Assembly: GCA_007376535.1 (NCBI GenBank)
Contig: VMGK01000018.1
Location: 1-33,061, forward strand
Reading direction: 5' to 3'
Length of the DNA: 33,061 bases
Origin: Candidatus Berkelbacteria bacterium Licking1014_7
GTDB taxonomy: Bacteria > Patescibacteriota > UBA1384 > GWA2-35-9 > CG2-30-39-44
Positions 14,365 to 21,229 of this stretch are shown here, one piece after another; the stretch's first letter is position 1, and every line of letters starts with the position of its first letter. The translations under genes and the position numbers were made by a program. Below the pieces are notes generated by a model. It made no database searches and was not told the DNA's origin. It saw only the letters and a list, made by a program, of their open reading frames with translations.

Positions 14365-15051
14365 GGGGTCAGTGGTGATGGCGCGGCTTCTTCAGTCGTT
14401 TTTCTGGCTTGTGCCAGATTATCCCCTGGGGTATTAACCACCGGTGGGACCATCACCTGTCAAGAGATGGAAGGCGTCGGGCTGCGCCTTCCGGTGGTCT
14501 CTCCTGTCCTTACTTTCTCCCCGAGGCATAACAAGCCCCCAAGGAGAACCCGTGGACAGGAGAATTCATGTAACCGTCCGGCTGGCCAAGCCGGTGAGTG
14601 TGATGGGGCGCAGCCAACTGGTGCCCCCTCAGATCGTTGTCCGCCCGCCGTTTTACGGGAAATGGCGGGTCGATCACGGTTTTGGAAAGGGTCGTCCGGG
14701 CGTCGTTGTCCGGCGGGTATTGAGGGCTTCATCCCTCACCCGGCTCCGCTCATTGGCGGAACACGACCCACATTACACCGGCGCACGTCAGCCAGCCGCG
14801 CCGCGTTCGGACGTCTACTTCCACTCCTTAGGATATGAGCGGAGAGTAGAGAGCCCTAGCAGGGGGCTGGCGCTGTGTGGGGCGGGATGAGAGAGACTGG
14901 GTGGGCGCGTTAACGCCACACTTGCCGGGCTTGTCCCGGCTGTCTCCCAGCTCGCCCCCTCTCTGTGGGGCGCCGGTGTCGATGCCTTGGTAAATCCGCA
15001 AGCTCAATCCGCCTTATCGGCGGAGAGCTCAAGCAGATTCTCATTGTCAAT
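14324..15051 (-). ncRNA. Large structured noncoding RNA, class not recognised
   Basis: A transcript of about 730 nt is predicted from a perfect consensus promoter to an intrinsic terminator, with no credible reading frame inside. The segment is strikingly GC-rich against an AT-rich background and full of strong hairpins. Examples are a 10-bp stem TCTCCTGTCC/GGACAGGAGA (14547-14556 with 14484-14493), CGGGT-GAGGG...CCCTC...ACCCG, AAGGCG(8 nt)CGCCTT, CCGCC(5 nt)GGCGG near the 5' end, and GTGATGG pairing with CCATCAC near the 3' end. I looked for RNase P RNA (GAGGAAAGTCC, ACAGAA), tmRNA (tRNA-like ends, tag frame) and SRP motifs and found none. It lies between ftsA and ftsZ. Confidence 0.75.
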
Positions 15052-15057
15052 GTTTGC

Positions 15058-15086
15058 ATTATAGCATATGGAAAAACATTTGTCAA
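15058..15086 (-). promoter_or_regulatory. Perfect consensus promoter of the large ncRNA
   Basis: TTGACA (15081-15086) and TATAAT (15058-15063) on the minus strand, exactly 17 bp apart: a full match to the sigma70 consensus and the strongest promoter I see in the window. Transcription should begin near 15051. Confidence 0.9.
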
Positions 15087-15140
15087 GCCCATTGCTCAAT
15101 TTGAGAACAAAAATATGTATTTTAGGTATATTCTTTTCCC

Positions 15141-15172
15141 AAAAAAGCACACTTCGGAAGTATACTTTTTTA
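15141..15172 (-). terminator. ftsA intrinsic terminator
   Basis: On the minus strand AGTATACTTC pairs with GAAGTGTGCT (two G-U pairs) over a single-base loop, followed by six U. It isolates ftsA from the ncRNA promoter just downstream. Confidence 0.7.
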
Positions 15173-15258
15173 AGCCTGACAGATCAGAACAAAATTGCCC
15201 GCCCGAACCCTAGTATATACTAAGAGATTGGGGATAACCTTGTAGGTTGATATATGGT

Positions 15259-16503
15259 TTACGGCAACAACTGGCGAAAAAAATCCTTGACTTTTCCTAA
15301 AAACCCGGAGAGATCTTTGGGTACGGCAAAATTAAACCCGCTCTCTTTTCGGGTACGGAAGGTTTCATCCAATCCTTCAAGCAGTAACCCGATTGAGACC
15401 GAAAAACTTGGGTTATTCAGATTGTCAATCGCGCCAGAAACCCCCAGAATCGGCAGACCTTTTTGCGCTGGAAGCGATAATTCCTCTTTTGCCATTTCTA
15501 TACAACCTTTGATTTGACTGCCGCCGCCAGTTAGCACCACGCCGGCTGGCAGGCGCGAGTCCTTTTGGATTCTTTTGAGTTCTATCCGCGCTTTTTCAAA
15601 AATTTCTTTCATGCGCGCTTCGGTAATCTCCGCGATTAACTTTTTTTCAATTTTATTGGTTTCCCGCGGGTCAAAATTTTTCAGTCCAACTATGCCTTCA
15701 GCCGCATTTTCCGGGTTGCAATCGCCGAATTTGATTTTTATTTTTTCCGCTACTTCTAATGAGGTTTTAAGACCAATAGCAATGTCGTTAGTAACATGGG
15801 TTGAGCCAATCGGCAAAATGTTGCCGTATAAAAGTTCTCCTTCTTCCCAAATGGTGAGTGTGGTGGTGCTGGCGCCGATGTCAAGCAGTAGCACTCCGGC
15901 TTCCTTTTGTTTTTTGGTAAGCAAAGTGCGGGTTGAAGCCAGTCCGTTGAAAACCAATGTTTCTGGCTTTATGCCAACCTGCGTGATAGATCGCTCTAAA
16001 TTTTTAAGCGCGTTTGAAGATCCGCCGATAATCATCACTTCTGCTTCAAGCCGAATGCCGTTCATGCCGGTGGGGTCTTTGACAGATTCCTGTCCGTCCA
16101 CGATAAATTGTTCTGGAATAACATGCAAAATTTCTTGATTGGGCGGTAGCGCGATAGCGGCTGCCGCGTCCACCACCCGCTCAATGTCTTGATCAGTAAT
16201 TTCGCCGTTGGGGCGCGAGACAGCAATAATTCCTTTTGAAAGCGCGGTGATAATATGCGCTCCGCCTACGCCAGCAATTACTTTGTCAATCGGCGCGCCG
16301 GCTTTTCGTTCCGCCACTTCAAGCGCTGACGAAATCGCGCTCATCGTGTCTTCAATATCAATGATTATGCCTTTTCTTAGTCCAGCATTTGGCGTGGCAT
16401 TAAGCGACAAAATTTCAATCAGTCCTTCGCTGATTTTTCCGACTGCAAAAGCCACTTTGCTCGATCCAATATCCAGCCCAGCCACAATTTGAGATGATTT
16501 CAT
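15259..16503 (-). CDS. ftsA: Cell division protein FtsA
   Basis: An actin-fold ATPase that tethers FtsZ to the membrane; 414 aa. It starts with VAGLDIGSSKVAFAVG (phosphate 1) and has VLLLDIGASTTTLTIW (phosphate 2) and VVLTGGGSQIKG (adenosine loop), plus the extra 1C-domain region around VIPEQFIVDGQESVKDPTG. The C-terminal GFLGKVKDFFRQLLP is an amphipathic membrane-targeting helix. It ends at its own terminator (15141-15172), so it is transcribed apart from ftsZ. A partial LexA-box-like motif lies 24-41 bp before the start. No SD is obvious. Confidence 0.97.
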   Translation of the reverse strand: MKSSQIVAGLDIGSSKVAFAVGKISEGLIEILSLNATPNAGLRKGIIIDIEDTMSAISSALEVAERKAGAPIDKVIAGVGGAHIITALSKGIIAVSRPNGEITDQDIERVVDAAAAIALPPNQEILHVIPEQFIVDGQESVKDPTGMNGIRLEAEVMIIGGSSNALKNLERSITQVGIKPETLVFNGLASTRTLLTKKQKEAGVLLLDIGASTTTLTIWEEGELLYGNILPIGSTHVTNDIAIGLKTSLEVAEKIKIKFGDCNPENAAEGIVGLKNFDPRETNKIEKKLIAEITEARMKEIFEKARIELKRIQKDSRLPAGVVLTGGGSQIKGCIEMAKEELSLPAQKGLPILGVSGAIDNLNNPSFSVSIGLLLEGLDETFRTRKESGFNFAVPKDLSGFLGKVKDFFRQLLP

Positions 16504-16782
16504 AAAATTGAGTAATTATCTTGTAATATATGCGTATTTGTTCTAAAACATAAGATAAAAAATAAATCAAAAATCAAACAGCAAAAAGCAAAAACAAATA
16601 TTAAAATGTAAAAATATTTTTAATGTTTGATATGTCATTTTGATTTTTAATTTTTGATATTTGATATAATTATGTTTTGAGATTTGAGATTTATTTTTTA
16701 GACTTCTTCCGCAACAACCTTTTCTGCCTGCCGTCATTCATTCTTTTTTACGCTATCCGCCAGCTGGCGGAGTAATGGGATT
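16504..16782. repeat. Repeat-filled gap between ftsA and truncated ybeY
   Basis: An AT-rich block (16556-16690) of near-repeats such as AAAGCAAAAACAAATATT is shared with 30619-30675. At 16701-16739 is a 39-bp sequence that recurs inverted at 25817-25855. From about 16740 to 16850 runs a repeat with CCGCCAGCTGGCGG, recurring at 30797-30865, which continues into the 3' end of the ybeY frame. Confidence 0.75.
16527..16544 (-). promoter_or_regulatory. Half-match to the LexA-box-like motif upstream of ftsA
   Basis: TAGAACAAATACGCATAT on the minus strand shares GAACAAATAC with the ftsZ site but lacks the second GAAC. Suggestive only. Confidence 0.3.
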
Positions 16783-17166
16783 TTACTGCGCCTCGCTCTT
16801 TCTTCTGAAAGGGCGGGGCTGCGTAAAATCCCTCTTGTAATAAAACATAATTTTTTCAAAACCAAAATTAACAAACTCAGGACAGATGATTATTTCTCCA
16901 AGGTGAAGCGGATTGATTTTTTCTGATGCAATTTTAATTTCAGCCAAATTTTCATATAAAGGAAAACTTAACGTATCTGTCGCGCGGTTAATTTGCCGAT
17001 GTTTTTGATTGAGTTGCTTAATTTCCTCCTTGCCAATAAAACTAATATCTATTATAGCAGGATTTTTTATGTCCGTAAATATTTTTTTTAACTCACCGAT
17101 AATTCTTTTTTCTTGCCCGCTTGAGAGTTTGAAACCGCATTTGTGATAAAAATTAATTTTGATCAT
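16783..17166 (-). pseudogene. ybeY: Endoribonuclease YbeY, C-terminal catalytic part lost
   Basis: The first ~95 residues match YbeY, the metal-dependent RNase of rRNA maturation: LNQKHRQINRATDTLSFPLY and LGEIIICPEF are its conserved middle blocks. The family then needs HGxLHLxGYDH, whose three histidines bind the catalytic zinc. Here it is absent. The frame instead runs through a dispersed repeat (about 16740-16850) and ends in RDFTQPRPFRRKSEAQ. No HGxLHL could be found further downstream. The start overlaps the HD-protein stop by 14 bp, the usual CPR/Firmicute gene order. The product is probably inactive unless another copy exists elsewhere. Confidence 0.85.
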
Positions 17167-18067
17167 TGGGATATTTCAGCCGTTGATGATGAATAATTTC
17201 AACACCTTCAGTCAGCGCCTTTTTGATTTTATAAAGTTCTGATTGCGTGATACCTGAAAGTTCTATTTGGCGGTCATTGAGTTTTGATGAAATAATTTCA
17301 TTGATTATTTCGTCAATCATTTGTTTAGTCAAAATTTTCTGCGAGCGAATTTTTGACTCTACTCCATCTGCTAACATTAAAATCGCCGCCTCTTTGGTCT
17401 GGGGTTTAATGCCTTGATATCTTAGGTCTTTTTTATTGATTTTAATTTTTAATTCTTGAGCTTTTTTATGCAAGAACGAAATTTCGCTGGTGCCGTGCGA
17501 TTGAATGATGAGATCGATTATTCCCTGAGGCAAGTGGTACTGCTTTGCCAGCAAGACCCCATTTTTAACATGCGAAGACAATTTGAGCGCCTTTAATTTA
17601 AAGTCAGATATTTTTGTCAATTCTTTTTGAAGGGAGTTATTTTCAAAATAATATTCAGGATTAATCGCTTTGCCAATGTCGTGATAATATCCGCCGATGC
17701 GCGTCAAAAGCGGATCAGCGCCAATCGCTTTGCCAGCCCGATGCGCTAAATTTGCCACCATTAGCGAGTGGTGAAATGACGCCGGCGCCTTTTGCTGAAG
17801 TTTCAAAAGCAAAGGGTGAGACAAGGTGTCAAGCCGAAGTAGGGAGCGCAGAGTGTGAAGATATTCTTTAAGAACCGGTGTCGTGTAAATAACAATAAAA
17901 GTAATGATTATGGCTGAGATAAGACCGGAAAGCGCCATCATCAAAAGCCGCCAAAAACTTGAGAATTCAAAAGTCCTGCCAATGAGATTAAATAAAAAAC
18001 TCAGGCAAAAAATCGCCAGCCAAACAGCGACAAGCAAGATAAAAAGATAGCGATATTTTTTATGCAT
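17153..18067 (-). CDS. PgpH-like membrane HD-domain phosphohydrolase
   Basis: A 304-aa protein with two N-terminal membrane helices (about 7-29 and 38-62), followed by an HD domain: FHHSLMVANLAHRAGKAIG, GGYYHDIGKAINPEYY, LSSHVKNGVLLAKQY and the late LMLADGVESK. This matches the cytosolic half of PgpH, a cyclic-di-AMP phosphodiesterase, with the large extracellular 7TM-HDED region missing. The substrate is inferred from family and from its place next to ybeY. It overlaps yqeY upstream by 8 bp and ybeY downstream by 14 bp, so translation is coupled. Confidence 0.88.
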   Translation of the reverse strand: MHKKYRYLFILLVAVWLAIFCLSFLFNLIGRTFEFSSFWRLLMMALSGLISAIIITFIVIYTTPVLKEYLHTLRSLLRLDTLSHPLLLKLQQKAPASFHHSLMVANLAHRAGKAIGADPLLTRIGGYYHDIGKAINPEYYFENNSLQKELTKISDFKLKALKLSSHVKNGVLLAKQYHLPQGIIDLIIQSHGTSEISFLHKKAQELKIKINKKDLRYQGIKPQTKEAAILMLADGVESKIRSQKILTKQMIDEIINEIISSKLNDRQIELSGITQSELYKIKKALTEGVEIIHHQRLKYPNDQN

Positions 18068-18524
18068 GGGAAAGTTTTTGCTTGACCAATTGACTGATTT
18101 TTTCTCCGCTGGCTTTGCCCGATGTCTTGGTTATTGCCGCGCCCATTACTTTTCCCATATCCGTGATTTGAGTGGCGCCAGTTTGCTGTATAATTTCATC
18201 AATAATTGTCTCTATTTCTTGATCTGAAAGTTGTTTTGGCAGATAGCCCTGTAAAATTATTTTTTCTCGCGCTTCTTTTTCAGCCAATTCTTTTCGGTTG
18301 ACTTTTTGAAAATCTTGTATCGCTTGGTCGCATTTTTTAATTTCTTGTTGAATGATTTTAATAATTTCTGCTTCGTCAGGCGCTTGGCCTTGTTCTTTTT
18401 CTTTGTTTTGCAGGGCTGATTTTAGTATTCTTAAAGTAGATACTTTTTGTTCGTCTTTTGCCTTAAAAGCGATTAGAAAATCTTGATTGATTTTTTCTAA
18501 AAGTTTGTTTTGTGTTTGGGTCAT
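18060..18524 (-). CDS. yqeY: GatB/YqeY domain protein
   Basis: A 154-aa protein of the YqeY family, related to the tail domain of the amidotransferase subunit GatB. Marks: RILKSALQNKEKEQG, IQQEIKKCDQAIQDFQK, EKIILQGYLPKQLSDQEI, and the C-terminal DMGKVMGAAITKTSGKASGEKISQ. It is thought to bind tRNA or tRNA-processing partners; its exact job is not known. The start was set at ATG 18524; a longer frame reaches the rpsU stop but runs through an AATTTTC-type repeat. It sits between rpsU and the HD protein, a conserved order. Confidence 0.93.
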   Translation of the reverse strand: MTQTQNKLLEKINQDFLIAFKAKDEQKVSTLRILKSALQNKEKEQGQAPDEAEIIKIIQQEIKKCDQAIQDFQKVNRKELAEKEAREKIILQGYLPKQLSDQEIETIIDEIIQQTGATQITDMGKVMGAAITKTSGKASGEKISQLVKQKLSHA

Positions 18525-18571
18525 AGGATTTTTTTGAAAATTGAAAATTGAAAATTGCTCCGCTGGTGAAA

Positions 18572-18772
18572 TCAATATCCTCTTTTTCTTTTGCGATTTT
18601 CTTCGAGCCGTTGCGCTTCTTGTCGCCGCAAATTTTTTGATGGTTTACGACTAAAAAACCGACGATTTTTTACTTCAGTAAGAATGCCGGCTTGTTGGAC
18701 ATCGCGGTTAAAACGTCTCAGCATTACATCAAACGATTCTTGTTTTTTTGCTCTAATAGATATAATAATCAC
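18572..18772 (-). CDS. rpsU: 30S ribosomal protein S21
   Basis: A 66-aa S21 protein: SFDVMLRRFNRDVQQAGILTEVKNRRFF followed by a basic tail ending KRKRGY. S21 sits on the 30S platform near the 16S 3' end and helps choose translation starts. The likely start codon is GTG at 18770-18772; no ATG is available. The sequence GAGAGGTG around it could also serve as SD for a non-standard start a few codons later (an ATA would give xSIRAKK), so the start is uncertain by 3-4 residues. Confidence 0.93.
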   Translation of the reverse strand: MIIISIRAKKQESFDVMLRRFNRDVQQAGILTEVKNRRFFSRKPSKNLRRQEAQRLEENRKRKRGY

Positions 18773-18809
18773 CTCTCATTCAATCTCATTCAATTTTTTT
18801 TTGTAATTT

Positions 18810-19151
18810 TTATGCCATTTGACCCAATTTTTTCCCGCCGATTAAATGCAGATGAATATGGTCCACGATTTGTCCGGCATGTCGGCGAGTATTAAAGACC
18901 AATCGATAGCCCGTTTGGTCAATTTTTTTATCCTGGGCTAACTTTTGCGCGGTTAAAATCATCTCGCCTAAAAGTTTTTTATCTTGCGAGTTTGCCGTAG
19001 CCACATTTTCAATATGTCTTTTCGGGATTATTAAGATGTGCACTGGCGCTTTGGGATTTGCGTCATCAAAAGCAAAAATTTCGCCTGACTCAAATTGAAC
19101 TTTTGACGGGATTTGCTTTTGACTAATTTGGCAAAAAAGACAAGTCTTCAT
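18810..19151 (-). CDS. HIT family hydrolase
   Basis: A 113-aa histidine-triad protein: CLFCQISQKQIPS at the N-terminus (a zinc-type CxxC), FAFDDANPKAPVHILIIPKRH in the middle, and the active-site QIVDHIHLHLIGGK, whose HxHxH carries the nucleophile. Enzymes of this group hydrolyse adenosine phosphoramidates or related AMP conjugates. Length is full. The start was placed at ATG 19151; nine more codons are open upstream but run into an AATTTCC-type repeat. No clear SD. Confidence 0.93.
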   Translation of the reverse strand: MKTCLFCQISQKQIPSKVQFESGEIFAFDDANPKAPVHILIIPKRHIENVATANSQDKKLLGEMILTAQKLAQDKKIDQTGYRLVFNTRRHAGQIVDHIHLHLIGGKKLGQMA

Positions 19152-19178
19152 AACAATTTCCAAACAATTTCCAAACAT

Positions 19179-19280
19179 TCCAATTTACAATTCACAATCA
19201 ATTTACAAACTTTCAATTCTCAAACATTGAAACATTGATAATTGGAAATTCAATGAAAATTGGGAAATGAAAATTGAAAA
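19179..19280. repeat. AATTTTCAATT-type tandem filler
   Basis: Degenerate short tandem units of AATTTCC, AATTTAC and AATTTTC type. Similar runs occur at 18530-18560, 24040-24075, 28960-29130 and 30560-30620, always between genes. Confidence 0.7.
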
Positions 19281-19757
19281 TTAGTATCCATGATTTTGTT
19301 TGATATATTCCCGCCAATTTCTTTTCAGCCACTTGCGACTAAGCATTAGTATATCAGACAAACCTCGATCCGTCAATTCATTTTTGACTGCTCTGCCCTG
19401 GTGCGGATAATGGTGTTGGCGCGGATGCGGAGAAAACCAGCCCTGGCTGTAATGGGTTAATTCGTGCAAAATTGTAGCGTCAATGACAAAATCAGGGATT
19501 TCGCGATCCTGAAAATGACCGTTGATGGTGATGATGGTATTGGGGTTTTCTCGCCGTCTGCCGTGTTTAATTGAACCGAGTCGGGTTTTGGCGGGTCGGC
19601 CGAATTTAATAATTAGATTATTGGCAATTTCAAGATCAGGAAAATAGCGGTTTTTAAGGTTGATGAGTTGGTTTTTGAGCCATTTGTTATCGCGCGGATT
19701 TTCGCCAAAGTCCTGTCTTCGGTTGGTATTAGCGCGAAAAGTGATAATTTTGAACAT
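19281..19757 (-). CDS. SprT-like zinc metallopeptidase
   Basis: A 158-aa protein with a HExxH zinc motif in DATILHELTHYSQGWFSPHP, preceded by a core with FGRPAKTRLGSIKHGRRR and TIITINGHFQDREIPDF. The arrangement (strand, HELTHY, later HxxxxxxH-type residues) is like the SprT/M48-related group. Function is unknown; SprT relatives degrade DNA-protein crosslinks in eukaryotes, but this is not shown in bacteria. The start was set at ATG 19757; a TAATAA box lies close upstream, so the mRNA may have a very short leader. Confidence 0.75.
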   Translation of the reverse strand: MFKIITFRANTNRRQDFGENPRDNKWLKNQLINLKNRYFPDLEIANNLIIKFGRPAKTRLGSIKHGRRRENPNTIITINGHFQDREIPDFVIDATILHELTHYSQGWFSPHPRQHHYPHQGRAVKNELTDRGLSDILMLSRKWLKRNWREYIKQNHGY

Positions 19758-19879
19758 AGTATAGTTATTATAACAAAATAGCAAAGACGAAGCGATTTTC
19801 AATTTTTTTGTTTTTTTATCTTTTCGTGATTATTAGAGATAAAATTCGTGTTTGATTAGTGATAAAAATACAACAACTC

Positions 19880-19908
19880 TTGACTAACATATATTTTTAT
19901 GGTATAAT
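19880..19908 (+). promoter_or_regulatory. Promoter of the lytic transglycosylase gene
   Basis: TTGACT (19880-19885) and TATAAT (19903-19908) with 17-bp spacing, leaving a leader of about 75 nt before the start. A GGAG lies 10 nt before the ATG. Confidence 0.85.
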
Positions 19909-19992
19909 GCCTTGTTATTCTGAAAACTCTAAAAAATATACTTTATCTGGCAAGTCAATTTAGAGTAGAAGGAATAACAGGAGCAATCCAAT

Positions 19993-20718
19993 ATGAAATC
20001 CCGTTTCAAAAGGGTTTTCAAAAATATTCAAAAATATGTTTTTATCAGGTCAAAACTCGCAGATCTAAATTTTTCTCAGGCGATTATCATCGTTTCTGGT
20101 TTGTTGGTGCTATTTTTTCAAATTTTTGCTTTTAATGTCTTGAGCGCGGATAATGAAAATTATCAGGCAGATATTAAAATAGATTTTTCTAATGATTTTC
20201 CCATAATGTTGCAAACAGATAATTTTGCAGTGAAAATTGTTGACTCGAAATATGAAATGGAGCAATCTCGCCAAAAAGCGGCGATTAAAAATAAATCAAT
20301 CAACCGGCTGGAAGTTTTGGCGCGATCAAGTGAAAATCGACCCGAAGGAGTTTCTTTCGCTCAGAAACGCGCCTTAGCGCAATCAACTGCCCAAAAATAC
20401 GGTATTGACTGGAAAATTCTTGAAGCGGTCTGGCAGGTTGAATCCGGCAAATCTTGGGATACTTCTCGCAGATCTTATGCGGGAGCGACTGGACCGATGC
20501 AGTTTATGCCCGGAACTTTCCGCGCCTATGCTGAAGATGGCGACGGCGACGGTCAGGCGGTCATCACCGACGCCAATGACGCTTTGGCATCCGCCGCCAA
20601 AATGTTGTCGCAAAACGGGTTGGCAGAGGGCAATTCCGACCAGGCGCTTTATAATTACAACCATTCTTTGGCGTATGTGAATAAGGTTAAAAGTATCGCC
20701 AATTCAATTGGGGAATAA
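19993..20718 (+). CDS. Membrane-anchored lytic murein transglycosylase (SLT/MltB-like)
   Basis: A 241-aa protein with one N-terminal membrane anchor (about residues 29-50), a linker, and a C-terminal lysozyme-like domain from about 130: AQKYGIDWKILEAVWQVESG with catalytic Glu150, then GATGPMQFMPGTFRAYAEDGDGDG, DANDALASAAKML and ALYNYNHSLAYVNKV. It cleaves the glycan strands of peptidoglycan outside the membrane, in growth, division or secretion. The family match is strong, though it is small. It has its own promoter. Confidence 0.92.
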   Translation: MKSRFKRVFKNIQKYVFIRSKLADLNFSQAIIIVSGLLVLFFQIFAFNVLSADNENYQADIKIDFSNDFPIMLQTDNFAVKIVDSKYEMEQSRQKAAIKNKSINRLEVLARSSENRPEGVSFAQKRALAQSTAQKYGIDWKILEAVWQVESGKSWDTSRRSYAGATGPMQFMPGTFRAYAEDGDGDGQAVITDANDALASAAKMLSQNGLAEGNSDQALYNYNHSLAYVNKVKSIANSIGE

Positions 20719-20767
20719 GTTAGCCTTGACAATTCGGCTGATTGTCTCGGAGAAAGTTTGGCTGAAA

Positions 20768-20776
20768 TGATATAAT
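20768..20776 (+). promoter_or_regulatory. Extended -10 promoter of the small membrane protein gene
   Basis: TGATATAAT is an extended -10 box (TGnTATAAT) about 57 bp before the start. The TTGACA at 20726-20731 is 39 bp away, too far to act as its -35. Confidence 0.6.
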
Positions 20777-20832
20777 TAAACCAGCCAGATTTTCTCCGGG
20801 GCAATCTTTGAGCATGGAAGGAGGTGAATTAG

Positions 20833-21174
20833 ATGAGTAAGTGTTTGGCACATTTTGCCACCATGACGGCAGCAGTTGTGGCATTGACTTGGTTGGTTAT
20901 CATCCAGCCTAAGAACCTATTCTTGCCGTTGCCGTTATGGGCGGCGATGCTAGCCGTGGTGGCATATTGCCTTACGGCGAGGGCATTCCAAATCGTTACG
21001 AAGTACCCCCGTCGCTACGAGAGGGCGTGGCTAGTCGTCGCCTATGTGGTCTGTGTGGCGGCTGCCACATGGGCGGTGGTGACGTCGCTTGCCACCCCAG
21101 TGGTTGTTGTTCCAGCGTTCTTGGCTGGGGCAATGGCGAGGGAGATCTGGAGAGATTTTGCCAATCAGGATTGA
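20833..21174 (+). CDS. Small multi-pass membrane protein, unknown
   Basis: A 113-aa protein with four likely membrane helices (about 8-25, 31-50, 65-84 and 87-105), joined by basic loops such as TKYPRRYERAW. No family is recognised. It has the best SD of its neighbourhood (GGAAGGAGGTGA, 7 nt spacing), its own promoter and its own terminator, so it forms a monocistronic unit. The gene is more GC-rich than its neighbours, which together with the strong SD hints at a separate origin. Confidence 0.75.
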   Translation: MSKCLAHFATMTAAVVALTWLVIIQPKNLFLPLPLWAAMLAVVAYCLTARAFQIVTKYPRRYERAWLVVAYVVCVAAATWAVVTSLATPVVVVPAFLAGAMAREIWRDFANQD

Positions 21175-21188
21175 GCCTCGCCTCTCTC

Positions 21189-21225
21189 GCGCCGGTCGCG
21201 ACCGCAAGGTCCGCCGGCGCTTTTT
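21189..21225 (+). terminator. Terminator after the small membrane protein gene
   Basis: GCGCCGG pairs with CCGGCGC, with an inner GACC/GGTC stem, followed by TTTTTCTTTTT. It lies 15 bp after the stop codon. Confidence 0.93.
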
Positions 21226-21229
21226 CTTT

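Noticed and set aside
14444-14890. Overlapping ORFs of 90-148 aa in the GC-rich region between ftsZ and ftsA
   Set aside because: Arg/Pro/Ser-rich translations without start signals, in several frames at once, as expected for GC-rich structured RNA.
14324-15051. RNase P RNA, tmRNA or SRP RNA
   Set aside because: The conserved cores (GAGGAAAGTCC and ACAGAA for RNase P, tRNA-like ends for tmRNA, the 4.5S tetraloop region) are not present on either strand; left as unclassified.
20726-20776. TTGACA (20726) paired with TATAAT (20771) as one promoter
   Set aside because: Spacing is 39 bp; the extended -10 alone is the better reading.
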